64,000 nt of DNA from an uncultured Actinomycetes bacterium (lineage in GTDB: Bacteria > Actinomycetota > Actinomycetes > Mycobacteriales > Nakamurellaceae): NCBI GenBank assembly GCA_937926105.1, contig CALANS010000210.1, positions 196,951 through 260,950 on the forward strand, given 5' to 3'. The notes below the pieces were generated by a model, which made no database searches, had not been told where the DNA came from, and saw nothing but the letters and a program-made list of their open reading frames with translations. This document shows, piece after piece, positions 19,663 to 27,597 of the stretch. Position 1 is the stretch's first letter. Each line of letters opens with the position of its first letter. The translations under genes and the position numbers were made by a program.

Positions 19663-19700
19663 GTTATACACTACCGCACAGTGTTCTGTCTAGCCGAACA
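19663..19700 (-). promoter_or_regulatory. Promoter with nested inverted repeats between IclR and ceramidase-like genes
   Basis: On the minus strand TAGACA (19692-19687) and TATAAC (19668-19663) are 18 bases apart and would drive the IclR gene. Between and over them are ACACT-7-AGTGT (19668-19684) and TGTTC-9-GAACA (19682-19700), short inverted repeats placed as operators. The patch is A/T-rich against its surroundings. A divergent plus-strand promoter probably overlaps it. Confidence 0.45.
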
Positions 19701-19783
19701 GGCGATTGGGATGGAACATCCCTCGGAGTCGGTACGCACGCTTGTTGACGCCGCGCCATCGACAGGAAGGACCCGGCGAGTTC

Positions 19784-21196
19784 ATGACGAGCAGCACGAA
19801 CGAGGCGACCGTGCCGGACACGTCGGCGATTGGCGACACCCGGCCGGTCCCCGGCTTTGCTGGCTACGCCGGCCTGGCGACCCGCGATGTGACTCCACCG
19901 GTCGGGATTCGCAATCGCAACTGGGGCCCGGCCACGGCCGACCGTGCGGCGGGCGTGCACCGACCGCTGCGTCTGACCGCGCTCGCCGTCTCCGAGATGC
20001 CAGAGTCCGAGCCCGTTCTCGTCATCGGAGTCGACGCCACCTGGTGGCGGCGAGTCGCCGACTACGCGCGCCTCGAACATGCCCTGGTCGACGGCCTCGG
20101 GATCAGTGGCGACCGGATCCTGTTCTGCCTGTCGCACACCCATGCCGGCGCGGTGCTCAGCGAAGGCGATGCGCACCTGCCGGGCGGTGACCTCATTGCC
20201 GGCTATCTGGCCACTCTCCGCGAGGCGGCCGTGGCCGCCGGCCGGCAGGCGATCGACTGCCGCGAACCAGCGACGATCGATTGGGCGACCGGTCGGTGCG
20301 ACCTCGCCGCCGACCGCGAGTCGGAGATCGCGGGCCGCGCTGCCGTCGGCTACAACCCGCACGTGACAGCGGACGATACCGTGCTGGTCGGCCGGGTCGC
20401 CGCCGGCGGGCGGGTAGTGGGCACCGTCGTGAATTACGCCTGCCACGCTACGACGTTGGCCTGGCAGAACATGTTGCTGTCGCCCGATTTCGTCGGCGCC
20501 ATGCGCGATCTCGTCGAGCAGGCGACCGACGGAGCCCCGTGTTTGTTCCTGCAGGGCGCTTCCGGAGACCTGGCACCACGCGAGCAGTACGTTGGCGACA
20601 CGGCAATAGCCGACCGGCACGGTGCAAGCCTGGGCCATGCGGTGCTCTCGGCGCTCGCGGCGCTGCCCCCGCCGGGGACGCTCCTGGAACTGGGCGGCGT
20701 CATGGAATCGGGTGCGCCGCTCGGCATGTGGCAGGCGGCGCCGCATCCGAGAGCCGGCGCGGTCCGAGCCGTGCGCGCCGACGTCGAACTCGACCTCCGG
20801 CAGCTGCCGACCCTCGATGAGCTGGCCGCCGAGTGGGCGGACATCGACCCGGAAAGCCGTGCGGAGCGGCTGCGGCGTGCTGCGGACCTCCGCACCGGCT
20901 ACATCGACGGACCCACGGTGCGGCACCCGCTGTGGGTGCTGCGGCTCGGCACCGCCGTGATCGTCGCACATCCCGGCGAGGCCTACTCGGAGTTCCAGAA
21001 GCGGCTGCGCGCACGATTCCCCGACCTCGCGGTGGTCGCCGTCAACCTAGCGAACGGCCCGGGCTTCGTGTATCTGCCGACCGACGAGGCCTACGCCCGC
21101 GGCGCCTACCAGGCGTGGCAGACCGTACTCGCACCGGGTGGGCTACGCCGCCTCACGGACGCGGCCATCGACCAGGTCGAGCTCATCTACCGGTAA
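19784..21196 (+). CDS. Neutral/alkaline ceramidase-like hydrolase (copy 1)
   Basis: Protein of 470 residues resembling the N-terminal catalytic domain of neutral/alkaline non-lysosomal ceramidases, zinc amidases that cleave N-acyl bonds. Family features are GLATRDVTPPVG near the N-terminus, SHTHAG (zinc histidines, near residue 122), VVNYACHATTL, FLQGASGDLAPREQY and HPGEAYSEFQ. There is no signal peptide, and true ceramidases are secreted and longer, so a different intracellular amide or ester substrate is likely. Context (sugar-acid dehydratase, dehydrogenases, aldolase-like protein) points to a carbohydrate derivative. ATG 19784 is chosen. It is paralogous to the gene at 25323-26726 and followed by the HpsN-like dehydrogenase. 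Confidence 0.8.
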   Translation: MTSSTNEATVPDTSAIGDTRPVPGFAGYAGLATRDVTPPVGIRNRNWGPATADRAAGVHRPLRLTALAVSEMPESEPVLVIGVDATWWRRVADYARLEHALVDGLGISGDRILFCLSHTHAGAVLSEGDAHLPGGDLIAGYLATLREAAVAAGRQAIDCREPATIDWATGRCDLAADRESEIAGRAAVGYNPHVTADDTVLVGRVAAGGRVVGTVVNYACHATTLAWQNMLLSPDFVGAMRDLVEQATDGAPCLFLQGASGDLAPREQYVGDTAIADRHGASLGHAVLSALAALPPPGTLLELGGVMESGAPLGMWQAAPHPRAGAVRAVRADVELDLRQLPTLDELAAEWADIDPESRAERLRRAADLRTGYIDGPTVRHPLWVLRLGTAVIVAHPGEAYSEFQKRLRARFPDLAVVAVNLANGPGFVYLPTDEAYARGAYQAWQTVLAPGGLRRLTDAAIDQVELIYR

Positions 21197-21274
21197 CGAC
21201 CGCTCCGCGGTCGCGACCGGGCGTGCACGTGGTCATCGCCCCTGACACGTCAACCAATTCGACAAGGAGAGCCC

Positions 21275-22618
21275 ATGCCCCCGCAGCGCACCGCCATCTC
21301 GTCCCGGATGATCAAGGGTCCGAGCGAGGGGCCCTCGAAGGGCGGCGATCCGGGCGCGGTGGGTCGCGCTGTCGCCGACATCATCGCCGCAGTGCGGGCC
21401 CGTGGTGACGAGGCCGTCCGCCAGTACTCGGAGCGCTTCGACCACTGGGCGCCCGCCTCGTTCCGGCTCACCCAAGACGAGATCGCGGGCGCCGTTGCAC
21501 GCGTGCCCGAACAGGTGCTCGCGGATATCCGGTTCGTGCAGCAGCAGGTGCGGACGATGGCCGAGCGACAGCTTGCGTCGCTGACCGAATTCGAGATCGA
21601 GACGCTGCCCGGCGTACACCTCGGTCAGAAGAACATCCCGATCTCGGCGTCCGCAGCGTATGTGCCTGGTGGGCGCTACCCGATGCTGGCCTCTGCGCAC
21701 ATGACGATCGTGACGGCGAAGGTTGCCGGCGTTGCCCGAGTGGCGGCGGCAACGCCACCGATGGACGGCGCGATTCCGGATACGACCGTCGCCGGAATGG
21801 CGCTGGCCGGTGCAGACGAGATCTACATCCTGGGCGGAGTGCAGGCCATCGCTGCGTTGGCCGTGGGAACGAACTCGATCCCCAAGGTCGACCTGATCGC
21901 CGGACCCGGCAACGGGTTCGTCGCCGAGGCCAAACGGCAACTCTATGGCGAGGTCGGCATAGACCTGCTGGCCGGACCTACCGAGATACTCATCGTCGCC
22001 GACGACCGCGCCGATCCCTTCCTGACAGCGGTCGACCTGTTGTCGCAAGCAGAACACGGTCCCGACTCGCCCGCCGTACTCATCACGACTTCTGAGGAAC
22101 TCGGACGAGCGGTGCTCGCGCACGTCGACGCGCTGCTGCCGCTCCTGCCTACCCACGACAATGCCGGGCCGGCGTGGCGGGACCACGGCGAGATCCACGT
22201 GGTGGCGACGCTATCCGACGCCTACGCGCTCGCCGACGATTTCGCCTTCGAGCACGTGCAGATCTTCACTCGGGAGCCCCGCGAGGCGTTGGAAACGATG
22301 CGGCACTACGGCGCATTGTTTCTCGGCGAGGGCACCTGCGTGCCGTACGGCGACAAGACGATCGGCACCAACCATGTGCTGCCCACCCGAGGCAATGCGC
22401 GGCACTCGGGTGGGTTGTGGGTCGGCAAGTTCCTGCGCACGGTGACCTATCAGGAGGTCACCGATCGGCAGGCGAGCTCGCGGCTGGCCGAGGTCACCGG
22501 CCGTGCTGCGCGGGTGGAGCACTTCGAAGGGCACGCCCGGTCGGCTGACGCTCGCCTCGCGAAGTACCGCGGCGAGGCGTTCGACTGGGTCTCTGCTGCC
22601 GGTCAGCACTGGCACTAG
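21275..22618 (+). CDS. Histidinol dehydrogenase-family enzyme, HpsN-like
   Basis: NAD-dependent zinc alcohol dehydrogenase of the HisD fold, 447 residues. The family core is present: YVPGGRYPMLASAHMT, VATPP-type segment, AGADEIYILGGVQAIAALA, KVDLIAGPGNGFVAEAKRQLYG, DLLAGPTEI and DLLSQAEHGPDS with the catalytic Glu-His. The C-terminal part, GDKTIGTNHVLPTRGNARHSGGLWVGKFLRTVTYQEV, matches sulfopropanediol 3-dehydrogenase (HpsN)-type paralogues rather than biosynthetic HisD. It therefore probably oxidises a substrate alcohol twice to a carboxylate in this pathway. It lies 78 bases after the first ceramidase-like gene. An AAGGAG sits just before ATG 21275. Confidence 0.85.
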   Translation: MPPQRTAISSRMIKGPSEGPSKGGDPGAVGRAVADIIAAVRARGDEAVRQYSERFDHWAPASFRLTQDEIAGAVARVPEQVLADIRFVQQQVRTMAERQLASLTEFEIETLPGVHLGQKNIPISASAAYVPGGRYPMLASAHMTIVTAKVAGVARVAAATPPMDGAIPDTTVAGMALAGADEIYILGGVQAIAALAVGTNSIPKVDLIAGPGNGFVAEAKRQLYGEVGIDLLAGPTEILIVADDRADPFLTAVDLLSQAEHGPDSPAVLITTSEELGRAVLAHVDALLPLLPTHDNAGPAWRDHGEIHVVATLSDAYALADDFAFEHVQIFTREPREALETMRHYGALFLGEGTCVPYGDKTIGTNHVLPTRGNARHSGGLWVGKFLRTVTYQEVTDRQASSRLAEVTGRAARVEHFEGHARSADARLAKYRGEAFDWVSAAGQHWH

Positions 22619-22621
22619 GCC

Positions 22622-22665
22622 GGGTTGAACGCGGGTTGAATGTTGGCTGAACGGGGGCTGAACGG
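22622..22665. repeat. Four imperfect 11-bp tandem repeats
   Basis: Units starting at 22622, 22633, 22644 and 22655 follow the pattern (G/T)GG(T/C)TGAA then three variable bases. They fill the gap between two convergent genes, right after the HpsN-like stop codon. Eleven bases is close to one helical turn. Confidence 0.65.
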
Positions 22666-22677
22666 GTCGGCGACCCG
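22663..22677. terminator. Short hairpin between convergent genes
   Basis: CGGGTC-GGC-GACCCG forms a six-pair stem with a three-base loop between the convergent HpsN-like and SDR genes. No U-tract follows on either strand, so this is a weak bidirectional terminator candidate. Confidence 0.3.
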
Positions 22678-22701
22678 CGGCCCGCTCGTAGGTGCGATCG
22701 G

Positions 22702-23385
22702 TCAGTAGGTGGCGCGACCGCCGCTTAAGTCGTAAACGGAGCCGGTGGAGAAACTGCAGCGATCCGACGCGAGCCAGGAGATCAGTTCGGCAACCTCGGC
22801 CGCCGTGCCCAGGCGGTGCATCGGAATCATGCTCGTGATCCGCTCGAGTACGTCCGGCGCGGTCGTCGCATTCATCGGTGTCTCGATGACCGCGGGCGCG
22901 ATCGCATTGACCAGCACCCCGGTCGTCGCCCACTCCTTGCCGAGCGACTTCGTCAGTCCGATGACGCCCGCCTTCGATGCGGAGTACGCCGCCATGCCCG
23001 CGTTGCCGTCCTTGCCCGCCATCGACGCCATGTTCACGATCCGACCCCAGCCGCGGCCGATCATGCCCGGTGCGAAGGCGCGGCACATGAAGAAGATGCC
23101 GTTGAGGTTGATCGCCAGCGTCCGGGACCAGTCGTCGTCGGTGACCGACTCGGTCGGCCCGTTCGGGCCGACGACGCCGGCACTGTTGACGAGCACGTCG
23201 ATGACGCCGATTTCGGCTGCTGCTGCCCGCACCGACTCCGCAGAGCTCACGTCCAGGTGCACGTCCGCTCCGGCGGCGATGTCCGCCTTGACCACGCGGT
23301 ATCCGTCGCCCGCGAGCCGGCTTGCGGCAGCGGCTCCGATGCCGCTCATCGCTCCGGTGATCAATGCCGTTCGCTGCTCGATCAT
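22702..23385 (-). CDS. Short-chain dehydrogenase/reductase
   Basis: Classical SDR of 227 residues, an NAD(P)-dependent alcohol or ketone oxidoreductase. It has TGAMSGIGAAAA for cofactor binding, an acidic ADIAAG turn that favours NAD, NSAG, and the catalytic Ser of NMASMAG with YSASK. C-terminal SWLASDRCSFSTGSVYDLSGG is typical. Its ATG at 23385 shares one base with the stop of the preceding IclR gene (TGATG), so it is the last cistron of the long minus-strand operon. The context suggests oxidation of a polyol, hydroxy-acid or sugar-acid intermediate; the substrate is not evident. Confidence 0.9.
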   Translation of the reverse strand: MIEQRTALITGAMSGIGAAAASRLAGDGYRVVKADIAAGADVHLDVSSAESVRAAAAEIGVIDVLVNSAGVVGPNGPTESVTDDDWSRTLAINLNGIFFMCRAFAPGMIGRGWGRIVNMASMAGKDGNAGMAAYSASKAGVIGLTKSLGKEWATTGVLVNAIAPAVIETPMNATTAPDVLERITSMIPMHRLGTAAEVAELISWLASDRCSFSTGSVYDLSGGRATY

Positions 23386-24320
23386 CAATGACCGCCAAGC
23401 CTTTCCTTGTCTTCGGGGAATCCGAGGCTCGTCGACGTGCGCCGGGCCGCGTGCTGCACCAGTTCGCCGACCGTCTCGCGCCGCGCGTCGTCGAACTCGG
23501 CGGCGAACCAGGTGACACCAATGCTGGCGACGGGCTTCCCGGTCGCATCGAATACGGGAGCAGCGATGCAGCTGATCCCAGCGATCTCCTCCTGGTCCTC
23601 GACCGCGAACCCCGCCGCGCGGATACGAGCGAGCAGGTCGACGAGCGTACGGGCCGTCTGAGGCGAGGCGTGCGGACCCGCGCCGGTCGGGAGATCGACG
23701 GTGAGATGTGCGATTTCGTCGGCCGGCAGGAACGCCGCGATCGCGCGGCCCAGCGCTGTCAGGCTGAAATGCGCGGTCCGGCCGACGAACGTGTCGAACT
23801 GGAAGAACCCGGGTGCCGACACCTTGCTGATGTAGACAACGTTCGATCCGTCGAGGGCGCCCAGGTGGGACGGCATACCGGTCTCGGCGGTGAGCCGCTC
23901 GAGCTCCGGCTGCGCGGCACTGCGCGTGTCCACCTTCGCGATCACGTGAGCGCCGAGCCGGTAGAGGGCCAGCGTGGCGTGCCACTTGTGCTTCCGGCCG
24001 GCGATCTCGCGGCGCGCGTAGCCACAGCGCTCGATCGTGGCCAGCAGGGTGCTGCAGGTGGCCATCGGCGTGCCGCTGCGCTGGCTAAGCCTCGTGAGAC
24101 TGATGCCCTCGTCGGCCTCCGCAAGCAGCTCCAGGATCTTCAGCGTCCGCTCCGCGGCCCGCGAGCTCCGGGCCCGCGGATCGGCTCCGGCTCCCTCGGC
24201 GTCGTCGTCGGGATCGCGGTAGGTGGGCGTGGGCCGGTCGGCATCCGCCGGGCCATCTACCGTCGGGTCTGCCTTGGCACCGCGTCCGGCAGTGTTGGCG
24301 GCGTGCGCAGGGTCCTTCAC
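23385..24320 (-). CDS. IclR-family transcriptional regulator (second of three)
   Basis: Regulator of 311 residues encoded inside the operon. A disordered Asp/Pro-rich N-terminus of about 55 residues precedes the winged HTH (AAERTLKILELLAEADEGISLTRLSQRSGTPMATCSTLLATIERCGY) and the effector-binding domain (GRTAHFSLTALGRAIAAFLPADEI, GFAVEDQEEIAGISCIAAPVFD, SIGVTWFAAEF). I place the start at GTG 24320, which overlaps the previous stop by four bases (GTGA), with AGGAAGGG upstream. A longer frame to 24452 would overlap the lyase gene. Its operon promoter carries an 18-bp palindrome, a candidate binding site. The stop overlaps the SDR start. Confidence 0.88.
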   Translation of the reverse strand: MKDPAHAANTAGRGAKADPTVDGPADADRPTPTYRDPDDDAEGAGADPRARSSRAAERTLKILELLAEADEGISLTRLSQRSGTPMATCSTLLATIERCGYARREIAGRKHKWHATLALYRLGAHVIAKVDTRSAAQPELERLTAETGMPSHLGALDGSNVVYISKVSAPGFFQFDTFVGRTAHFSLTALGRAIAAFLPADEIAHLTVDLPTGAGPHASPQTARTLVDLLARIRAAGFAVEDQEEIAGISCIAAPVFDATGKPVASIGVTWFAAEFDDARRETVGELVQHAARRTSTSLGFPEDKERLGGH

Positions 24321-25330
24321 GCTTGGGGCATCCCTTCCTCGACGGGCGTCCAGGCCGGAGTCTCGTCGACCACGACGCGGAGCCGGTCGAAGAGCCGATC
24401 GAGCTCCGCCGCGGTCTCCGGGTCGAGTTCGAAACCCATCGGGCCGCGGCACGCCGTCGACGGGAGAACGCCCTGGCGGGCCAGGAGGTACTTTTCTACC
24501 ACGATGAAGCCGTCGAGGTTCGGCTGCTGGATCGCAAGCCCCATCAGAAGCCCACTGATCCGGTAGGCGTGCTCGTCGTCACCGGCCTCGAGGTCCTCCC
24601 AGAGCCGCTGCACCGCCCAGCACACCTCGGCGCCCGGCATCGAGCCGACGATGCCGCGCCGGTAACTGTCGACGAGAAATGCGCCGCCCAGGCCCTCGAA
24701 GATTCGGGCTCGACCGCCGGTGGCATCGCGCAGCTCGCTGACCCGTTGCCCAACCGGGTCCGCCTCCGGCTTGAAGTAGATGCCGTCCCGATAGCCGGAC
24801 TCGAGTCTGGCCATCAAATCGATCGAAAGCGGTTGCCCGACATAGCCACTCGCGTCCTGAACAACGACCGGGATTTCGGCACCGTCGGCGATAGCGGCGA
24901 AGTAGTCGTAGAGCGCCCGGCTCGGCACCACCGTGGAGGTCGGTGGGCAGGCCATCACGGCGTCTGCCCCGATGGATCGGGCGTGCCGAGCGATCTCGCT
25001 AGCAACGCGCGTGCTCTCCGCGACGCACGACACGACACAGGTGCGCCCCACCGCGCCGGTGGACTCCCGTACCGCTGCCGCGACATCGAGCCGTTCGGCA
25101 ACAGTGAGCCGGAGGATGTCGGTGACCATGCCGATCGTCACCCCCGCAACGCCCTGTTCTGCAATCCACTCGAGCTCGGTGCGCAACGCGCCGAAGTCGA
25201 CGGTGGCGTCGGAGTTGAACGGGGTCTGCACGACGGGTAGCACGCCGGCGAGGGGCGTCGCGTCTGCTCGCGTCGCGGCGGCCGGGGCGTGGCCTGCGCC
25301 ACCATCGGGCGCGGACGGGTCTTCAGACAC
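24317..25330 (-). CDS. Dihydrodipicolinate synthase-family lyase with divergent active site
   Basis: TIM-barrel aldolase or dehydratase of the DapA/NanA/KDG-aldolase family, 337 residues. The Schiff-base lysine is K187 in GIYFKPEA. Other DapA hallmarks have changed: the substrate-binding Thr-Thr-Gly-Glu loop reads IGMVTDILRLT, and the YxNxP strand reads VVVQDASGYVG. It is therefore not lysine biosynthesis but a lyase for another 2-keto acid, consistent with the sugar-acid dehydratase in the locus. GTG 25330 lies in an eight-base overlap with the previous stop, with AAAGGA upstream. The start is supported by that coupling; the first 25 residues are low complexity. Confidence 0.85.
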   Translation of the reverse strand: MSEDPSAPDGGAGHAPAAATRADATPLAGVLPVVQTPFNSDATVDFGALRTELEWIAEQGVAGVTIGMVTDILRLTVAERLDVAAAVRESTGAVGRTCVVSCVAESTRVASEIARHARSIGADAVMACPPTSTVVPSRALYDYFAAIADGAEIPVVVQDASGYVGQPLSIDLMARLESGYRDGIYFKPEADPVGQRVSELRDATGGRARIFEGLGGAFLVDSYRRGIVGSMPGAEVCWAVQRLWEDLEAGDDEHAYRISGLLMGLAIQQPNLDGFIVVEKYLLARQGVLPSTACRGPMGFELDPETAAELDRLFDRLRVVVDETPAWTPVEEGMPQA

Positions 25331-26726
25331 TAGGGCTGGTCCTTTCACGGGCGAGGTCAGAGATCGCGCCATCTGCGTGGCCGATGATCGCTTCGAGCGC
25401 GCCCCGGTCGTACAGCGTCTGCCAGACCTGATACCGGTCGTGATCGTAGGCGGCGGCTGGCGGGATGTACATCGCGCCGGGCGCGTTTGTCAGGTTCATG
25501 ACGAGCAGCACGCGATTCGGATGGCGACGGCGCAGTTCGCGCTGCAGCAGCGAGTAGGCCTCGCCGGGCTGCGCCACGATGATGCCGTCGCCGAGCCGCC
25601 ACAGCCATACCGGATGGTGTGCCGTGCCGCGTCCGGCGTACGTCACGCGCAGCCGCTGCGCCCGCCGGGCACGCTCCTCGGCCGCAATCGGGTCGATGCC
25701 CGGCCAGCGGTGCGCGATCTCGTCGGCTGACATTTCGGGTTTCAGTTGCACCGGGACGTCGATCCGTGCGAACGCCTCGGTCGGATCGAATTCGGCGACG
25801 ACCGAATCCCATGTGGCCAGCGGCGCGCCGGATTCGACGGTTCCGGTGAAATTGAGCTCGTGACCCGGCGGCGGCATCGCGCCGAGGGTCGCCAGCGCGG
25901 CATAGCCCAGGCACCGACCGTTTGCGTCGGCGATCGATACATCGCCCGTGTACTGCCGTTTCGGTCCGAGCTCCCCAGAGGCACCCTGCAGGAACAGGCA
26001 GACACCACCGACAGCCTGCTCCACCGTCTCTCGGGCGGCGCCGACGTAGTCCGACGAGATGAGTGAGTTCTGCCAGGCGAGCGTCGTTGCGTGGCAAGCA
26101 TAATTGACGAGAACGGCGATGACGTGCCCGTCCGAGTCGGCGATGCGGCCGACCGCCACCGTGTCGTCCGCTTCCAGCGCCGGGTTGAAACCGCACAGAT
26201 CGCGCACCGGCGTCGGCAGGTCCCGGTTCCCCGCGAGGTCGCAATGCCCGTAACCCCAGGTGATCGTGCAGTCCTGGGCCGCGTCGCGGCTTGAACGGCA
26301 GGCCGCGATGATGCCGCCGACGACCGCGTCGATGTAATCGGCGATGAGGCTGCCGCCGTCCAGTGCCGCCTCGTCGGTGTCCACGCTCGGTCCCGCATGG
26401 GTGTGCACGCAGTGCAGCAACAGCCGGTCTTCCTCGATCCCGAGTGCTGCCAGGATTCTGGGCCGGATCATCCTGTCCGGCCCGTGGTGCAGGCCGATCA
26501 GATCAAGAGTGACGAGAAACCGTGCGGTGTCGTCATGTTCGACGATACACAGCGCATTGACCAGGATTGGCCGATGGATCCCCGTCGCGAGATCGGTCCT
26601 GGCTGCGCCCCAATTGCGGGCGCGAATGCCGACGGGTGGTGTGATGTCGCGTCGCGCCGCCCCGATCCGGGCGTGGGCGCCCGGCGGCTGGTACCTCGTC
26701 ACGACAGGTTGCTGGCTGTCCGTCAC
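25323..26726 (-). CDS. Neutral/alkaline ceramidase-like hydrolase (copy 2)
   Basis: Paralogue of the gene at 19784-21196, 467 residues. Shared blocks are IGAARRDITPPVGIRARNWG, VHTHAGPSVDTDE (zinc histidines), VLVNYACHATTLAWQNSLIS, FLQGASGELGPKRQYTGD and QPGEAYSLLQ. No signal peptide is visible, so it acts in the cytosol on imported substrate. It sits between the importer ATPase (five-base spacing from its stop) and the lyase gene (eight-base overlap), which ties this hydrolase directly to the transported compound. GTG 26726 has AAAGGACGG upstream. Two such hydrolases in one locus may act on different linkages or stereoisomers. Confidence 0.82.
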   Translation of the reverse strand: MTDSQQPVVTRYQPPGAHARIGAARRDITPPVGIRARNWGAARTDLATGIHRPILVNALCIVEHDDTARFLVTLDLIGLHHGPDRMIRPRILAALGIEEDRLLLHCVHTHAGPSVDTDEAALDGGSLIADYIDAVVGGIIAACRSSRDAAQDCTITWGYGHCDLAGNRDLPTPVRDLCGFNPALEADDTVAVGRIADSDGHVIAVLVNYACHATTLAWQNSLISSDYVGAARETVEQAVGGVCLFLQGASGELGPKRQYTGDVSIADANGRCLGYAALATLGAMPPPGHELNFTGTVESGAPLATWDSVVAEFDPTEAFARIDVPVQLKPEMSADEIAHRWPGIDPIAAEERARRAQRLRVTYAGRGTAHHPVWLWRLGDGIIVAQPGEAYSLLQRELRRRHPNRVLLVMNLTNAPGAMYIPPAAAYDHDRYQVWQTLYDRGALEAIIGHADGAISDLARERTSPSV

Positions 26727-26730
26727 TGCG

Positions 26731-27597
26731 TTATCCGTCCTTTTCTGTCGTCGATGCCCACCGCGGCACGGTGCTGGAGGCCGGCGGAAGTCGCGGAACA
26801 GATTCGAGCAATCGGCGCGTGTAGCTGTCGGTGGGCGAGCGCAAGATGGTACCGGTCGGCCCGATCTCGACGATCCGACCGGTATGCATGACGACGCATC
26901 GAGTCGTTGCATGGGCGATCACCGAAAGGTCGTGGCTTATCAGCACGAACGCGAAACCTCGCTCCGCGCGCAGTTCATCGATGAGGTTGAGGATCTGGGC
27001 CTGCACGGATACGTCGAGGGAGCTCGTCGGCTCGTCCGCGACCAGAACGTCGGGGCCGCAAGCCAGCGCCCGCGCGATCGACACCCGCTGGCACTGACCC
27101 CCGGAGAGCTGGGCCGGGCGACGGGTCGCGTCACGTCGGGAGATGCCGACCCGCTCCAGCAGCGTCGCCGCGTCGTCGACCGTGCCGCGCTTCCAGACCT
27201 TGAATACCTCGGCGACCGTGTCCAGGGCTGACTTCCGCGGGTTGAGTGACGCGATCGGGTCCTGGAAGATCATTTGCACTCGACGGCGGAGCGGGTCATT
27301 CCGTTTGACGGACGACCATCGCCGCCCGGCGACGGTGACGACGCCCGTGGTCGGCTCCTGCAGCCCGACCAGCGCCTTTCCGAGCGTTGTTTTTCCGCTG
27401 CCGCTCTCACCGACGATGCCGACCGCCTCGCGATCGTCGATCGCGAGATCGACCGCATCGAGCGCGGGCGTGGATGACCCACGGTAGGTGACTGTGAGCT
27501 CGGTGGCGGACACGAGTGGCGCGGCGTGCGCCCGCTGGTCGGTCGTCGGTGCCTGCGCCGCGTCCCCGGTTCGCGTGGTGTGCATCGAAGAGCTCAT
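26731..27597 (-). CDS. Oligopeptide/dipeptide-type ABC importer ATPase (OppF-like)
   Basis: Second ATPase of the five-gene importer, 288 residues. It contains Walker A GESGSGKTT, Q-loop MIFQDPIASLNPR, signature LSGGQCQRVSIARAL, Walker B VLVADEPTSSLD and switch His in LISHDLSV. The C-terminal SPTDSYTRRLLESVPRLP is the OppF-type extension. It starts at ATG 27597, in a four-base ATGA overlap with the OppD-like stop. A frame extending to 27738 has no ribosome site and would overlap OppD. The next gene (ceramidase-like) begins five bases beyond the stop. Confidence 0.93.
   Translation of the reverse strand: MSSSMHTTRTGDAAQAPTTDQRAHAAPLVSATELTVTYRGSSTPALDAVDLAIDDREAVGIVGESGSGKTTLGKALVGLQEPTTGVVTVAGRRWSSVKRNDPLRRRVQMIFQDPIASLNPRKSALDTVAEVFKVWKRGTVDDAATLLERVGISRRDATRRPAQLSGGQCQRVSIARALACGPDVLVADEPTSSLDVSVQAQILNLIDELRAERGFAFVLISHDLSVIAHATTRCVVMHTGRIVEIGPTGTILRSPTDSYTRRLLESVPRLPPASSTVPRWASTTEKDG

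Noticed and set aside
21275..22618. hisD of histidine biosynthesis
   Set aside because: No other his genes adjoin it and the C-terminal block matches HpsN-like paralogues.
24317..25330. dapA of lysine biosynthesis
   Set aside because: Substrate-binding motifs of DapA are missing although the Schiff-base Lys is kept.
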